The notes under the pieces were generated by a model that was not told where the DNA came from, did no database searches, and was given only the letters and a program-made list of their open reading frames with translations. From Gallionellaceae bacterium (GTDB taxonomy: Bacteria > Pseudomonadota > Gammaproteobacteria > Burkholderiales > Gallionellaceae): a DNA stretch of 9,101 nucleotides. Location: positions 7,144 through 16,244 of the forward strand of contig PLYB01000064.1 of assembly GCA_003151655.1 (NCBI GenBank). The letters are read 5' to 3'. Shown here piece after piece: positions 1 to 5,737 of the stretch (positions within the stretch are counted from its first letter, which is position 1; each line of letters opens with the position of its first letter). Made by a program: the position numbers and the translations under genes.

Positions 1-125
1 CGCAAGCCTTCAAACGTCACATTCTGACCAAGAAGACTACCAAGACTAAACGTCAGTTGCGTGGTACGACTGAAGTTCATGCTACCAACAAGGCGTCTGT
101 TCGCGCCATGATGCCCTACGCTTAA
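1..125 (+). CDS. rpmI: 50S ribosomal protein L35, 3' end only
   Basis: The last 40 codons of L35, a small basic protein of the large ribosomal subunit; the gene begins before the window and the reading frame enters at base 3. The translation shows the conserved core AFKRHILTKKTTKTKRQLRG and the family's usual MMPYA-like C-terminus, followed by TAA at 123-125. It is rich in Lys and Arg, as expected for an rRNA-binding protein. The stop codon lies 12 bases before the rplT start, and the rplT Shine-Dalgarno directly abuts it, so the two genes are co-transcribed and probably translationally coupled. In E. coli this pair is autoregulated by L20 acting on a site upstream of rpmI; that site would be outside this window. 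Confidence 0.95.
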   Translation, partial: QAFKRHILTKKTTKTKRQLRGTTEVHATNKASVRAMMPYA

Positions 126-137
126 GGAGTATAGAAA

Positions 138-497
138 ATGCCAAGAGTAAAACGTGGTGTAACGGCGCGTGCGCGCCATAAGAAAGTTTTAGACCTAGCC
201 AAGGGTTATCGCGGTCGTCGCAAGAACGTTTACCGTATCGCCAAAGAAGCGGTGATGAAGGCAGGTCAATATGCTTATCGTGACCGTCGTCAGAAAAAGC
301 GTCAGTTCCGCACATTGTGGATTGCGCGTATCAATGCGGCCTCGCGTGAAATGGGTCTGCCATACAGCGTGTTCATGAACGGCTTGAAGAAAGCTTCGAT
401 TGAGATCGACCGCAAGGTGTTGGCTGATCTGGCCGTGTTCGACAAAGCTGCCTTTGCGCAGATTTTCGCACAAGCCAAAGCCAGCCTCGGCGCGTAA
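138..497 (+). CDS. rplT: 50S ribosomal protein L20
   Basis: A complete 119-residue L20, the usual family length. L20 binds 23S rRNA early in assembly of the large subunit, and in E. coli it also represses its own operon. The N-terminal third is an extended, strongly basic tail (MPRVKRGVTARARHKKVLDL onward, including YRGRRKNVYRIAKEAVMKAG), followed by the globular C-terminal domain with NAASREMGLPYSVFMNGLKK. The ATG at 138 has a good Shine-Dalgarno (AGGAG, 125-129) eight bases upstream, overlapping the rpmI stop region. It lies between rpmI and a strong intrinsic terminator that separates the ribosomal protein genes from pheST. Three Phe codons occur near its 3' end, but L20 C-termini commonly carry Phe there, so this alone does not suggest a leader function. 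Confidence 0.98.
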   Translation: MPRVKRGVTARARHKKVLDLAKGYRGRRKNVYRIAKEAVMKAGQYAYRDRRQKKRQFRTLWIARINAASREMGLPYSVFMNGLKKASIEIDRKVLADLAVFDKAAFAQIFAQAKASLGA

Positions 498-511
498 GTA
501 GTAAGTTGTGT

Positions 512-540
512 AAAAAAGGAGGCGAGAGCCTCCTTTTTTG
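512..540 (+). terminator. Intrinsic terminator between rplT and pheS
   Basis: A perfect 6-bp G+C-rich stem (GGAGGC 518-523 with GCCTCC 528-533) is closed by a GAGA tetraloop. It is extended by six A-T pairs (A 512-517 with T 534-539), and the T run follows the stem as in a rho-independent terminator. It starts 15 bases after the rplT stop and ends 37 bases before the pheS start, inside an otherwise continuous operon. In E. coli the same interval carries the pheM leader peptide and pheS attenuator. Here there is no room for a leader ORF between the rplT stop and the hairpin, so it is either a partial terminator or an attenuator of another type. Confidence 0.9.
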
Positions 541-547
541 TTTTAAC

Positions 548-567
548 CTCTCCATTTCGGAGAGAGG
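548..567 (+). promoter_or_regulatory. Hairpin overlapping the pheS ribosome binding site
   Basis: CTCTCC (548-553) can pair with GGAGAG (559-564) around a five-base loop. The purine run 559-570 is the only Shine-Dalgarno candidate for pheS (ATG at 577), so the stem would cover part of it. The terminator upstream also contains GAGAG (524-528), which could pair with CTCTC (548-552), giving a weak alternative fold. I see the complementarity directly; any regulatory role is inference. Confidence 0.4.
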
Positions 568-576
568 AAAGAAGCG

Positions 577-1587
577 ATGCAAGAACTACAAATAATTCTC
601 GATGACGCGCTAAAAAGCTTTGCTGTGATTGCAGATGCAGCCGAGCTGGAAAATGCCAAGGCGCGCTATCTCGGCAAGGAAGGCAGTTTGACCGGCCTGT
701 TAAAAGGGCTGGGCAAACTGACTGCCGAGGAGCGCCCTGCAGCAGGCGCGCGCATCAATCAAGTGAAGCAGCAGATCGAGGCCGCGCTGCAGGCGCGCCG
801 CGATGTGTTGCAAAATCAAGCACTGCAACAGAAACTGGCGGCAGAGGCGTTGGATGTGACGCTGCCCGGTCGCGGCTTGGGTGTCGGCGGCTTGCATCCG
901 GTCACGCGCACGTTGGAGCGTATTGAGACGCTGTTTCATTCCGTCGGTTTCGAAGTTGCTACCGGGCCTGAAATCGAAAACGATTTTTACAATTTTACCG
1001 CGTTGAATATCCCCGCAGATCACCCGGCACGCGCGATGCACGATACTTTTTATATCGACGATCAGCATGTGCTGCGCACGCACACTTCTCCGATACAGAT
1101 TCGTTATATGGAAGCGCATTTTGCGCAATTTGCCCAGCAGGAAAGCATGCCGGATATTCGCATCATCGCACCGGGACGCGTCTATCGCGTCGATTCCGAT
1201 GCGACGCATTCACCCATGTTCCATCAGGTCGAAGGCTTGTGGATAGGCGAGAAGGTCAGCTTTGCCGACCTCAAAGGCGTGGTGGCAGATTTCCTTAAAC
1301 GTTTCTTTGAAACGGATGATCTACAAGTGCGTTTCCGCCCGTCTTTTTTTCCGTTCACCGAGCCATCCGCTGAAATGGATTTGAGTTGGGGAGACGGTTG
1401 GCTGGAGATCGGCGGCTGCGGCATGGTGCACCCGAACGTCTTGAAGCACGTTAACATCGACAGCGAAAAATATCAGGGCTTCGCCTTTGGCTTGGGCGTG
1501 GAACGCTTGGCCATGCTGCGTTATGGCGTGAATGACCTGCGCCTGTTCTTTGAGAATGATCTTCAATTCCTGAAACAATTTTCCTGA
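577..1587 (+). CDS. pheS: Phenylalanine--tRNA ligase, alpha subunit
   Basis: A complete 336-residue catalytic subunit of cytoplasmic phenylalanyl-tRNA synthetase, an (alpha beta)2 class II enzyme that charges tRNA-Phe with phenylalanine using ATP. Residues ~1-85 form the N-terminal helical hairpin that contacts tRNA. Motif 1 and the following pocket lie in FEVATGPEIENDFYNFTALN. Motif 2 is around residues 195-220 (IIAPGRVYRVDSDATHSPMF), and motif 3 is at 301-315 (GFAFGLGVERLAML) with the ATP-binding Arg310. Ala303 in motif 3 corresponds to the substrate-pocket alanine known from E. coli PheS. The C-terminus FFENDLQFLKQF is typical. The start at 577 follows a purine-rich Shine-Dalgarno (GAGAGAGG, 560-567). 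pheT begins six bases after the stop, consistent with stoichiometric subunit synthesis. Confidence 0.98.
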   Translation: MQELQIILDDALKSFAVIADAAELENAKARYLGKEGSLTGLLKGLGKLTAEERPAAGARINQVKQQIEAALQARRDVLQNQALQQKLAAEALDVTLPGRGLGVGGLHPVTRTLERIETLFHSVGFEVATGPEIENDFYNFTALNIPADHPARAMHDTFYIDDQHVLRTHTSPIQIRYMEAHFAQFAQQESMPDIRIIAPGRVYRVDSDATHSPMFHQVEGLWIGEKVSFADLKGVVADFLKRFFETDDLQVRFRPSFFPFTEPSAEMDLSWGDGWLEIGGCGMVHPNVLKHVNIDSEKYQGFAFGLGVERLAMLRYGVNDLRLFFENDLQFLKQFS

Positions 1588-1593
1588 GCCGAT

Positions 1594-3948
1594 ATGAAAT
1601 TTTCTGAATCCTGGTTGCGCACTCTGGTGAACCCGTCGCTTTCTAGCGAGGCACTGGCGCATTTGTTGACGATGGCCGGTCTCGAAGTAGAGGAGAGAGC
1701 GGGCGTTGCTGCTGCCTTCGATAAAGTAGTGGTGGCGCAAGTCTTGAGCAAAGAAAAGCATCCCGATGCAGATCGTTTGAATCTGCTTAGCGTCGATGTC
1801 GGACTGGCTGAACCGCTGGCTATCGTTTGCGGTGCGCAAAATGTCAGCGTGGGTATGAAAGCGCCGTGCGCTTTGGTCGGTGCCAAGCTACCCGGTATTG
1901 AAATCAAGCAAGCCAAGGTGCGCGGCATCGCGTCTTTTGGCATGATGTGCTCGTCGAAAGAACTCGGCTTGGCGGAAGAAAGCAGCGGTCTGCTGGAGCT
2001 CGCTGTCGATGCTGTGGTTGGTCAGAGCATACGCGAGCATCTCGATCTGGACGATCATCTACTCACGCTCAAGCTCACGCCGAATCGTTGCGATTGCCTA
2101 TCTGTGTATGGCATCGCGCGTGAAGTTGCGGCGCTGACTGGCGTGGAGTTGAAAGCACTTTCACCCGCTTCATTTAAACAAAGCAGCGCACATAGCCGCA
2201 AGGTTAAAGTAACCGCATCATCTGCATGTCCTCGTTACACTGGGCGCGTGATCGCCGGAGTCAACGCCAAGGCGACGACACCCGCATGGATGGTGCAGCG
2301 CTTGGAGCGTTGCGGTCTGCGCAGCATCAGCGCCTTGGTCGATGTGACCAACTACGTGCTGCTGGAATTGGGGCAGCCCTTGCATGCCTTCGATCTGAGC
2401 AAATTGAACGGCGACATCGAAGTGCGTTTTGCGCGTGCCGGTGAAAGCCTGAAAGTGCTGAACGAGCAAACGGTAGAATTGAAAGCCGATATGCTGGTGA
2501 TAGCCGACAGCAAAAATCCGGTGGCGCTTGCCGGCGTGATGGGCGGCGCGGATAGCGCGGTGGACGATGCGACCACGGACATTTTTTTGGAAAGCGCATT
2601 TTTTGCGCCGGGAGTGATCGTCGGCAAATCGCGCCAACTCGGTTTCGGTTCCGATTCTTCTTATCGTTTTGAGCGCGGCGTGGATTTCGCGTCGACACAA
2701 ATTGCCTTGGATCGTGCCACACAATTGATTCTTGATATTTGCGGCGGCGAAGCCGGAGCCGTGACTGAAGTAAAAAATGACTTGCCGGCACGTCAGCCGG
2801 TGAAGTTGCGTACTGCACGTGTGCAGCGCGTGTTGGGCGTGGTGTTAGCTGCGGATGAGATTGCGCAAATATTGTCGCGTCTCGGCATGGTGTTGCAACG
2901 TCAAAGCGATGAGTTTTTAGTAACACCGCCGAGCTACCGTTTCGACATCGCGATCGAAGAAGACTTGATCGAGGAAGTCGCCCGCGTGCATGGTTATGAA
3001 AATATCCAGCCCGTGCCGCCGCAGGCCAGCATGAGCATCTTGCCTCAGGTCGAGGCACTGCTGCCATTGGCGAAAGTGCGTCAAGCTTTAGTACAGCGCG
3101 ACTATCAGGAAACTATCAATTACGCTTTCGTGGAAGCGGGATGGGAGAGTGATTTGTGCGGCAATGCCACTCCTATAGCATTAAAAAATCCCATCGCCAG
3201 TCAGATGAGCGTGATGCGCAGCAGCTTGCTCGGCGGCCTGCTGGCAGCATTGCGCACCAATCTGGCGCGCAAGCAGCCACGCGTACGCTTGTTCGAAGTG
3301 GGTGGTTGTTTTGCGGCACAAGGAGATAGTTATGTGCAGCACGAGCGTTTGGCCGGATTGGCTTATGGCGGGGCGCTGTCCGAGCAATGGGGCGCTCCTG
3401 CGCGCAATGTTGACTTCTACGATGTGAAGGGCGATATCGAAGCGTTGTTTGCCTCGCGCATTCTGAAATTTCAAGCGGAAGCACATCCCGCCTCACATCC
3501 CGGACGCTCGGCAAAAATTTTGTTGGATGAACATGTCATCGGCTGGATCGGCGAAATTCATCCGCAATGGCAGCAGCAATATGATTTGCCGCAGGCCGTG
3601 GTGTGGTTCGAGGTCGACTTGGCGGCTTTGCTGGCGGCGAGCGTTCCGGTTGCCAGTGAAGTATCGAAATTTCCACCGGTACGCCGTGATCTGGCTGTGG
3701 TGGTAGACGAAAGTGTGTCGGTGCAAAGTTTGTTGACGGCGCTGCATGATGACAAAGCACCTTTTGTGGTAGAAATGGGATTGTTTGATGTGTATCGAGG
3801 AAAAGGTGTGGAGGAAGGTAAAAAAAGCCTTGCTTTCCGCGTGTTATTGCAAGATACTCGAAAAACTTTAACTGATATTGATATTGACCAAAGCATCGCG
3901 CGGCTGACGGAAGTGTTGCAGCGGCAAGGTGCGCAACTGAGAGCTTGA
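1594..3948 (+). CDS. pheT: Phenylalanine--tRNA ligase, beta subunit
   Basis: A complete 784-residue beta subunit, close to the usual ~790-800 of proteobacterial PheT. Domain order is that of the bacterial long form. It has an N-terminal region with an OB-fold tRNA-binding domain (about 40-150, including KHPDADRLNLLSVDVG and CGAQNV). The B3/4 editing domain lies around 210-370 (VDVTNYVLLELGQPLHAFDL, then a GSDSSYRFERGVD segment). The B5 DNA-binding-like domain ends near 470 (DLIEEVARVHGYENI), followed by a degenerate class II core. A C-terminal anticodon-binding FDX-ACB domain starts near 692 (FPPVRRDLAVVVDES). The beta subunit binds tRNA-Phe and hydrolyses Tyr-tRNA-Phe. The start has little Shine-Dalgarno sequence, so translation is probably coupled to pheS six bases upstream. 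No frameshift or missing block is visible. Confidence 0.98.
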   Translation: MKFSESWLRTLVNPSLSSEALAHLLTMAGLEVEERAGVAAAFDKVVVAQVLSKEKHPDADRLNLLSVDVGLAEPLAIVCGAQNVSVGMKAPCALVGAKLPGIEIKQAKVRGIASFGMMCSSKELGLAEESSGLLELAVDAVVGQSIREHLDLDDHLLTLKLTPNRCDCLSVYGIAREVAALTGVELKALSPASFKQSSAHSRKVKVTASSACPRYTGRVIAGVNAKATTPAWMVQRLERCGLRSISALVDVTNYVLLELGQPLHAFDLSKLNGDIEVRFARAGESLKVLNEQTVELKADMLVIADSKNPVALAGVMGGADSAVDDATTDIFLESAFFAPGVIVGKSRQLGFGSDSSYRFERGVDFASTQIALDRATQLILDICGGEAGAVTEVKNDLPARQPVKLRTARVQRVLGVVLAADEIAQILSRLGMVLQRQSDEFLVTPPSYRFDIAIEEDLIEEVARVHGYENIQPVPPQASMSILPQVEALLPLAKVRQALVQRDYQETINYAFVEAGWESDLCGNATPIALKNPIASQMSVMRSSLLGGLLAALRTNLARKQPRVRLFEVGGCFAAQGDSYVQHERLAGLAYGGALSEQWGAPARNVDFYDVKGDIEALFASRILKFQAEAHPASHPGRSAKILLDEHVIGWIGEIHPQWQQQYDLPQAVVWFEVDLAALLAASVPVASEVSKFPPVRRDLAVVVDESVSVQSLLTALHDDKAPFVVEMGLFDVYRGKGVEEGKKSLAFRVLLQDTRKTLTDIDIDQSIARLTEVLQRQGAQLRA

Positions 3949-3955
3949 GAAAGAA

Positions 3956-4264
3956 ATGACTACATTAACCAAAGCAGAATTATCTGACCTGTTGTTTGAA
4001 AAAGTAGGGCTGAACAAGCGTGAAGCCAAAGACATGGTTGAGGCGTTTTTTGAAGAGATACGCATGCAGCTCGAAGCTGGTGAAAGCGTTAAGCTGTCCG
4101 GTTTCGGTAATTTTCAATTGCGCGACAAGCCGCAACGTCCGGGACGCAATCCCAAGACCGGTGAAGAAATTCCAATTACCGCTCGCCGCGTTGTAACATT
4201 CCATCCAAGCCAGAAACTTAAGAGCATGGTGGAGAAGACCTATCATGGAACCGTACGTAGCTAA
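3956..4264 (+). CDS. ihfA: Integration host factor, alpha subunit
   Basis: A complete 102-residue member of the HU/IHF family; the heterodimer with IhfB bends DNA sharply at specific sites and acts in recombination, replication and sigma-54 promoter architecture. LTKAELSDLLFEKVGLNKRE and EIRMQLEAGESVKLSGFGNF give the helical dimerisation part. The beta arm carries QRPGRNPKTGEEIPITARR, with the intercalating proline at residue 65, the same position as in E. coli IhfA. The FGNF and RPGRNPKTGE wording fits IhfA better than HU or IhfB, and so does the position immediately after pheT. The start has GAGAAAG just upstream, seven bases after the pheT stop. The 3' end overlaps the next gene by 20 bases in another frame. 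Confidence 0.96.
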   Translation: MTTLTKAELSDLLFEKVGLNKREAKDMVEAFFEEIRMQLEAGESVKLSGFGNFQLRDKPQRPGRNPKTGEEIPITARRVVTFHPSQKLKSMVEKTYHGTVRS

Positions 4265-4622
4265 TTCGGCACTGCCACCTATCCCTGCCAAACGCTACTT
4301 CACCATAGGCGAAGTAAGTGACTTGTGCGGAGTGAAGGCGCACGTGCTACGTTATTGGGAGCAGGAGTTTACGCAACTCAAGCCGCTTAAGCGCGGTGGT
4401 AATCGTCGTTATTATCAGCACCATGAGGTGTTGCTGATACGTCGTATCAGACAGTTGCTTTATGAAGATGGATTTACCATCAGTGGTGCGCGTTCGCGTC
4501 TGGATCAGCTCGTGACCAGTCATGAAGAAACAAAAATAGCCCCCGTCGTAACGAAATCAGTTTTCAATGCCAGTGAATTACGCCGCGATATTCGTGAAGT
4601 GCTTACTTTGCTGCAAGCTTGA
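4245..4622 (+). CDS. MerR-family transcriptional regulator
   Basis: A 125-residue protein with an N-terminal MerR winged helix-turn-helix. The sequence YFTIGEVSDLCGVKAHVLRY (about 18-37) is the helix-turn-helix, and LKPLKRGGNRRYYQHHEVLL covers the wing. A helical stretch QLLYEDGFTISGARSRLDQL leads towards a dimerisation helix. The C-terminal part is short, and I see no cysteine cluster or drug-binding domain, so it is not a typical metal or multidrug sensor. Regulators of this form commonly follow ihfA in betaproteobacteria, and their target is not known to me. The ATG at 4245 lies inside the ihfA 3' end, with GGAG at 4231-4234, implying translational coupling. It is the last gene of the operon. 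No clear terminator follows before the tRNA promoter. Confidence 0.9.
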   Translation: MEPYVANSALPPIPAKRYFTIGEVSDLCGVKAHVLRYWEQEFTQLKPLKRGGNRRYYQHHEVLLIRRIRQLLYEDGFTISGARSRLDQLVTSHEETKIAPVVTKSVFNASELRRDIREVLTLLQA

Positions 4623-4653
4623 TGTCGCAGGGCGCATGCCTCTCCAAAATCTG

Positions 4654-4681
4654 TTCAAGTAATGGTTCGCTCTGATATAAT
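4654..4681 (+). promoter_or_regulatory. Predicted sigma-70 promoter of tRNA-Pro
   Basis: A consensus -10 hexamer TATAAT (4676-4681) is preceded by TG at 4673-4674, giving an extended -10. A weaker -35 candidate, TTCAAG (4654-4659), lies 16 bases upstream of it. Transcription would start near 4688, only a few bases before the mature tRNA 5' end, as is common for single tRNA genes. It lies between the merR stop and the tRNA, so the tRNA has its own promoter. Confidence 0.7.
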
Positions 4682-4690
4682 TCGCACTCT

Positions 4691-4767
4691 CGGGGCGTAG
4701 CGCAGCCTGGTAGCGTACATGCATGGGGTGCATGGGGTCGGGAGTTCGAATCTCCCCGCCCCGACCA
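4691..4767 (+). tRNA. tRNA-Pro(GGG)
   Basis: A 77-base cloverleaf with all parts visible. The acceptor stem is CGGGGCG (4691-4697) with CGCCCCG (4757-4763). The D stem is GCGC/GCGT around the loop AGCCTGGTA. The anticodon stem CATGC/GCATG encloses the loop ATGGGGT (4723-4729), which gives anticodon GGG at 4725-4727. The T stem GGGAG/CTCCC encloses TTCGAAT. Discriminator A4764 and an encoded CCA at 4765-4767 complete it. It reads CCC and CCU proline codons. The unusual C1-G72 pair is normal for bacterial tRNA-Pro. It stands alone between its own promoter and terminator. Confidence 0.97.
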
Positions 4768-4775
4768 GTAAAGAC

Positions 4776-4815
4776 AAGGACTTACGACTTAATTGTGGTA
4801 AGTCCTTTTTCTTTT
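4776..4815 (+). terminator. Intrinsic terminator after tRNA-Pro
   Basis: A perfect 10-bp inverted repeat, AAGGACTTAC (4776-4785) with GTAAGTCCTT (4798-4807), encloses a 12-base loop. A T-rich tract to 4815 follows. It begins nine bases after the encoded CCA and most likely ends the tRNA transcript. Confidence 0.88.
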
Positions 4816-4840
4816 GTCGGGCTGACGGACACTCCGGAAA

Positions 4841-4919
4841 AAGCTTGCCCAAGTATTTGGTCTAAAGATGTCATCGTATTCATTTGAGTCGGAATTCGAT
4901 GACAAAGTTTTGCAAGCTT
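4841..4919. repeat. Nested inverted repeats in the leader of the phosphodiesterase operon
   Basis: An outer inverted repeat, AAGCTTGC (4841-4848) with GCAAGCTT (4912-4919), encloses an inner one, GTCATCGTATT (4870-4880) with AATTCGATGAC (4893-4903). The inner repeat has one mismatch in 11 and a 12-base loop. As RNA this could form a two-tier stem of about 79 bases; as DNA the inner repeat could be a protein-binding site. It lies 75 bases upstream of the phosphodiesterase start, in the 178-base non-coding gap after the tRNA terminator. No T tract follows, so it is not an intrinsic terminator. I could not identify a convincing promoter in this gap. Function unknown. Confidence 0.5.
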
Positions 4920-4979
4920 CGTATTGAAATAATGAGTAGTATTAAGTTTCGAAGATATGCGGACACGAGGAGTTCACCA

Positions 4980-5006
4980 ATGGGGAATGTTATATGCGTA
5001 GTTTGA
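4980..5006 (+). CDS. Possible 8-codon leader ORF overlapping the phosphodiesterase start
   Basis: ATG at 4980 opens a short frame (MGNVICVV) ending in TGA at 5004-5006, twelve bases into the next gene. Its Shine-Dalgarno, GAGGAG (4967-4972) with seven bases spacing, is stronger than the GGGGA (4982-4986) in front of the phosphodiesterase ATG at 4994. The downstream gene has no in-frame alternative start back to the stop at 4943, so the strong ribosome site cannot serve it directly. A coupled or regulatory mini-ORF is possible; chance is also possible. Confidence 0.35.
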   Translation: MGNVICVV

Positions 5007-5737
5007 TATTTGCCCACCGGGGCGCAAACAGGGAGGCGCCCGAGAATACGCGCAGTGCTTTCGAGCAGGCGTTGAACTATGCTATTGACGGCATGGAAAC
5101 CGATGTACAGTTGAGTAGTGATGAAGTGGCGGTGCTATGGCATGACCGTTTTCTGAGCAAGCTACCCGGACATGAAACTAAGCACATCGACGATTTTAGT
5201 TATGCGCAATTAAGTAGCATGGATTTTGCCGGACACTTCGGTAAAAATACTCCGTCAGAAGGAATCATGTCGCTGCAAGATTTTTTGGATTCATATCGTA
5301 CTCGTTGTCGTTTGCTGATCGAAATTAAAAACCGCGAATGGGAAGAACGTGCGCGACATGAGATCAAGGTGAGGCAGACTTTGGATCAGGTCGGCGCTAC
5401 ACAGGGCGACGCGATTTTTGTTTCTTCGTTCGATCTCCCCAGTCTCGTCTACGCGCAACAATATCGTCCCGGATTCCCGCTGGTTTATAACTTCGAGACT
5501 GATCAGACTTTGGCGGATGCCGAGCGCGTCTTACAAGCGCAGCCATTTTTGCATGGTCTTTGTTTGCCTATCTCATCGTTGGATGAATCCTTCGTGCGCT
5601 TGTTGCGTGGTCAGGGTAAAAGTATCGCGGTGTACACCTGCAACAGCGACGTGGAAATCAACAAGGCGTTGAGTTTGGGTGTAGATATTCTGATCAGCGA
5701 CCTGCCGCAAAAAGCGCTGCAAATGAGGGATGCATGA
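4994..5737 (+). CDS. Glycerophosphodiester phosphodiesterase (cytoplasmic, UgpQ-like)
   Basis: A 247-residue GDPD TIM-barrel enzyme that hydrolyses glycerophosphodiesters (deacylated phospholipid head groups) to sn-glycerol-3-phosphate and an alcohol, using a divalent metal. Family residues are visible: AHRG with His8 and Arg9, APENT with Glu17 and Asn18, METDV with Glu35 and Asp37, WHD with His50, and EIK with Glu110 and Lys112. The C-terminal strands show AVYTCNS and ILISDLPQ. There is no signal peptide and the length is that of the short cytosolic form, so it resembles UgpQ more than periplasmic GlpQ. ATG 4994 is the only start available in frame. Its stop overlaps the glpD start (ATGA, 5734-5737), which ties the product glycerol-3-phosphate to its oxidation. 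Confidence 0.93.
   Translation: MRSLIFAHRGANREAPENTRSAFEQALNYAIDGMETDVQLSSDEVAVLWHDRFLSKLPGHETKHIDDFSYAQLSSMDFAGHFGKNTPSEGIMSLQDFLDSYRTRCRLLIEIKNREWEERARHEIKVRQTLDQVGATQGDAIFVSSFDLPSLVYAQQYRPGFPLVYNFETDQTLADAERVLQAQPFLHGLCLPISSLDESFVRLLRGQGKSIAVYTCNSDVEINKALSLGVDILISDLPQKALQMRDA

Noticed and set aside
440..497. Phe codons at the end of rplT acting as an attenuation leader
   Set aside because: Phe is common at L20 C-termini, and the codons are spread out and 40 or more bases before the terminator. This is not enough to claim ribosome-mediated attenuation.
700..1209. 169-codon minus-strand frame opposite pheS
   Set aside because: It is a shadow of the conserved pheS frame. It has no recognisable domain, and no ribosome site was evident.
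2327..3067. Long open frame of 246 codons on the minus strand opposite pheT
   Set aside because: It lies wholly inside a clear, full-length pheT with family motifs throughout. Its translation is Arg/Ser/Pro-rich low-complexity sequence typical of an antisense shadow.
4691..4767. tRNA-Pro as an integration site for the accessory DNA to the right
   Set aside because: No repeat of the tRNA 3' end is seen elsewhere in the window, and there is no integrase. The next genes (phosphodiesterase, glpD) look like normal chromosome.
4655..4852. 65-codon minus-strand frame containing GAGRFELPTPCTPCMYATRL
   Set aside because: This is the well-known spurious translation of the antisense of a tRNA-Pro gene, often misannotated as a protein. 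The tRNA at 4691-4767 explains it.
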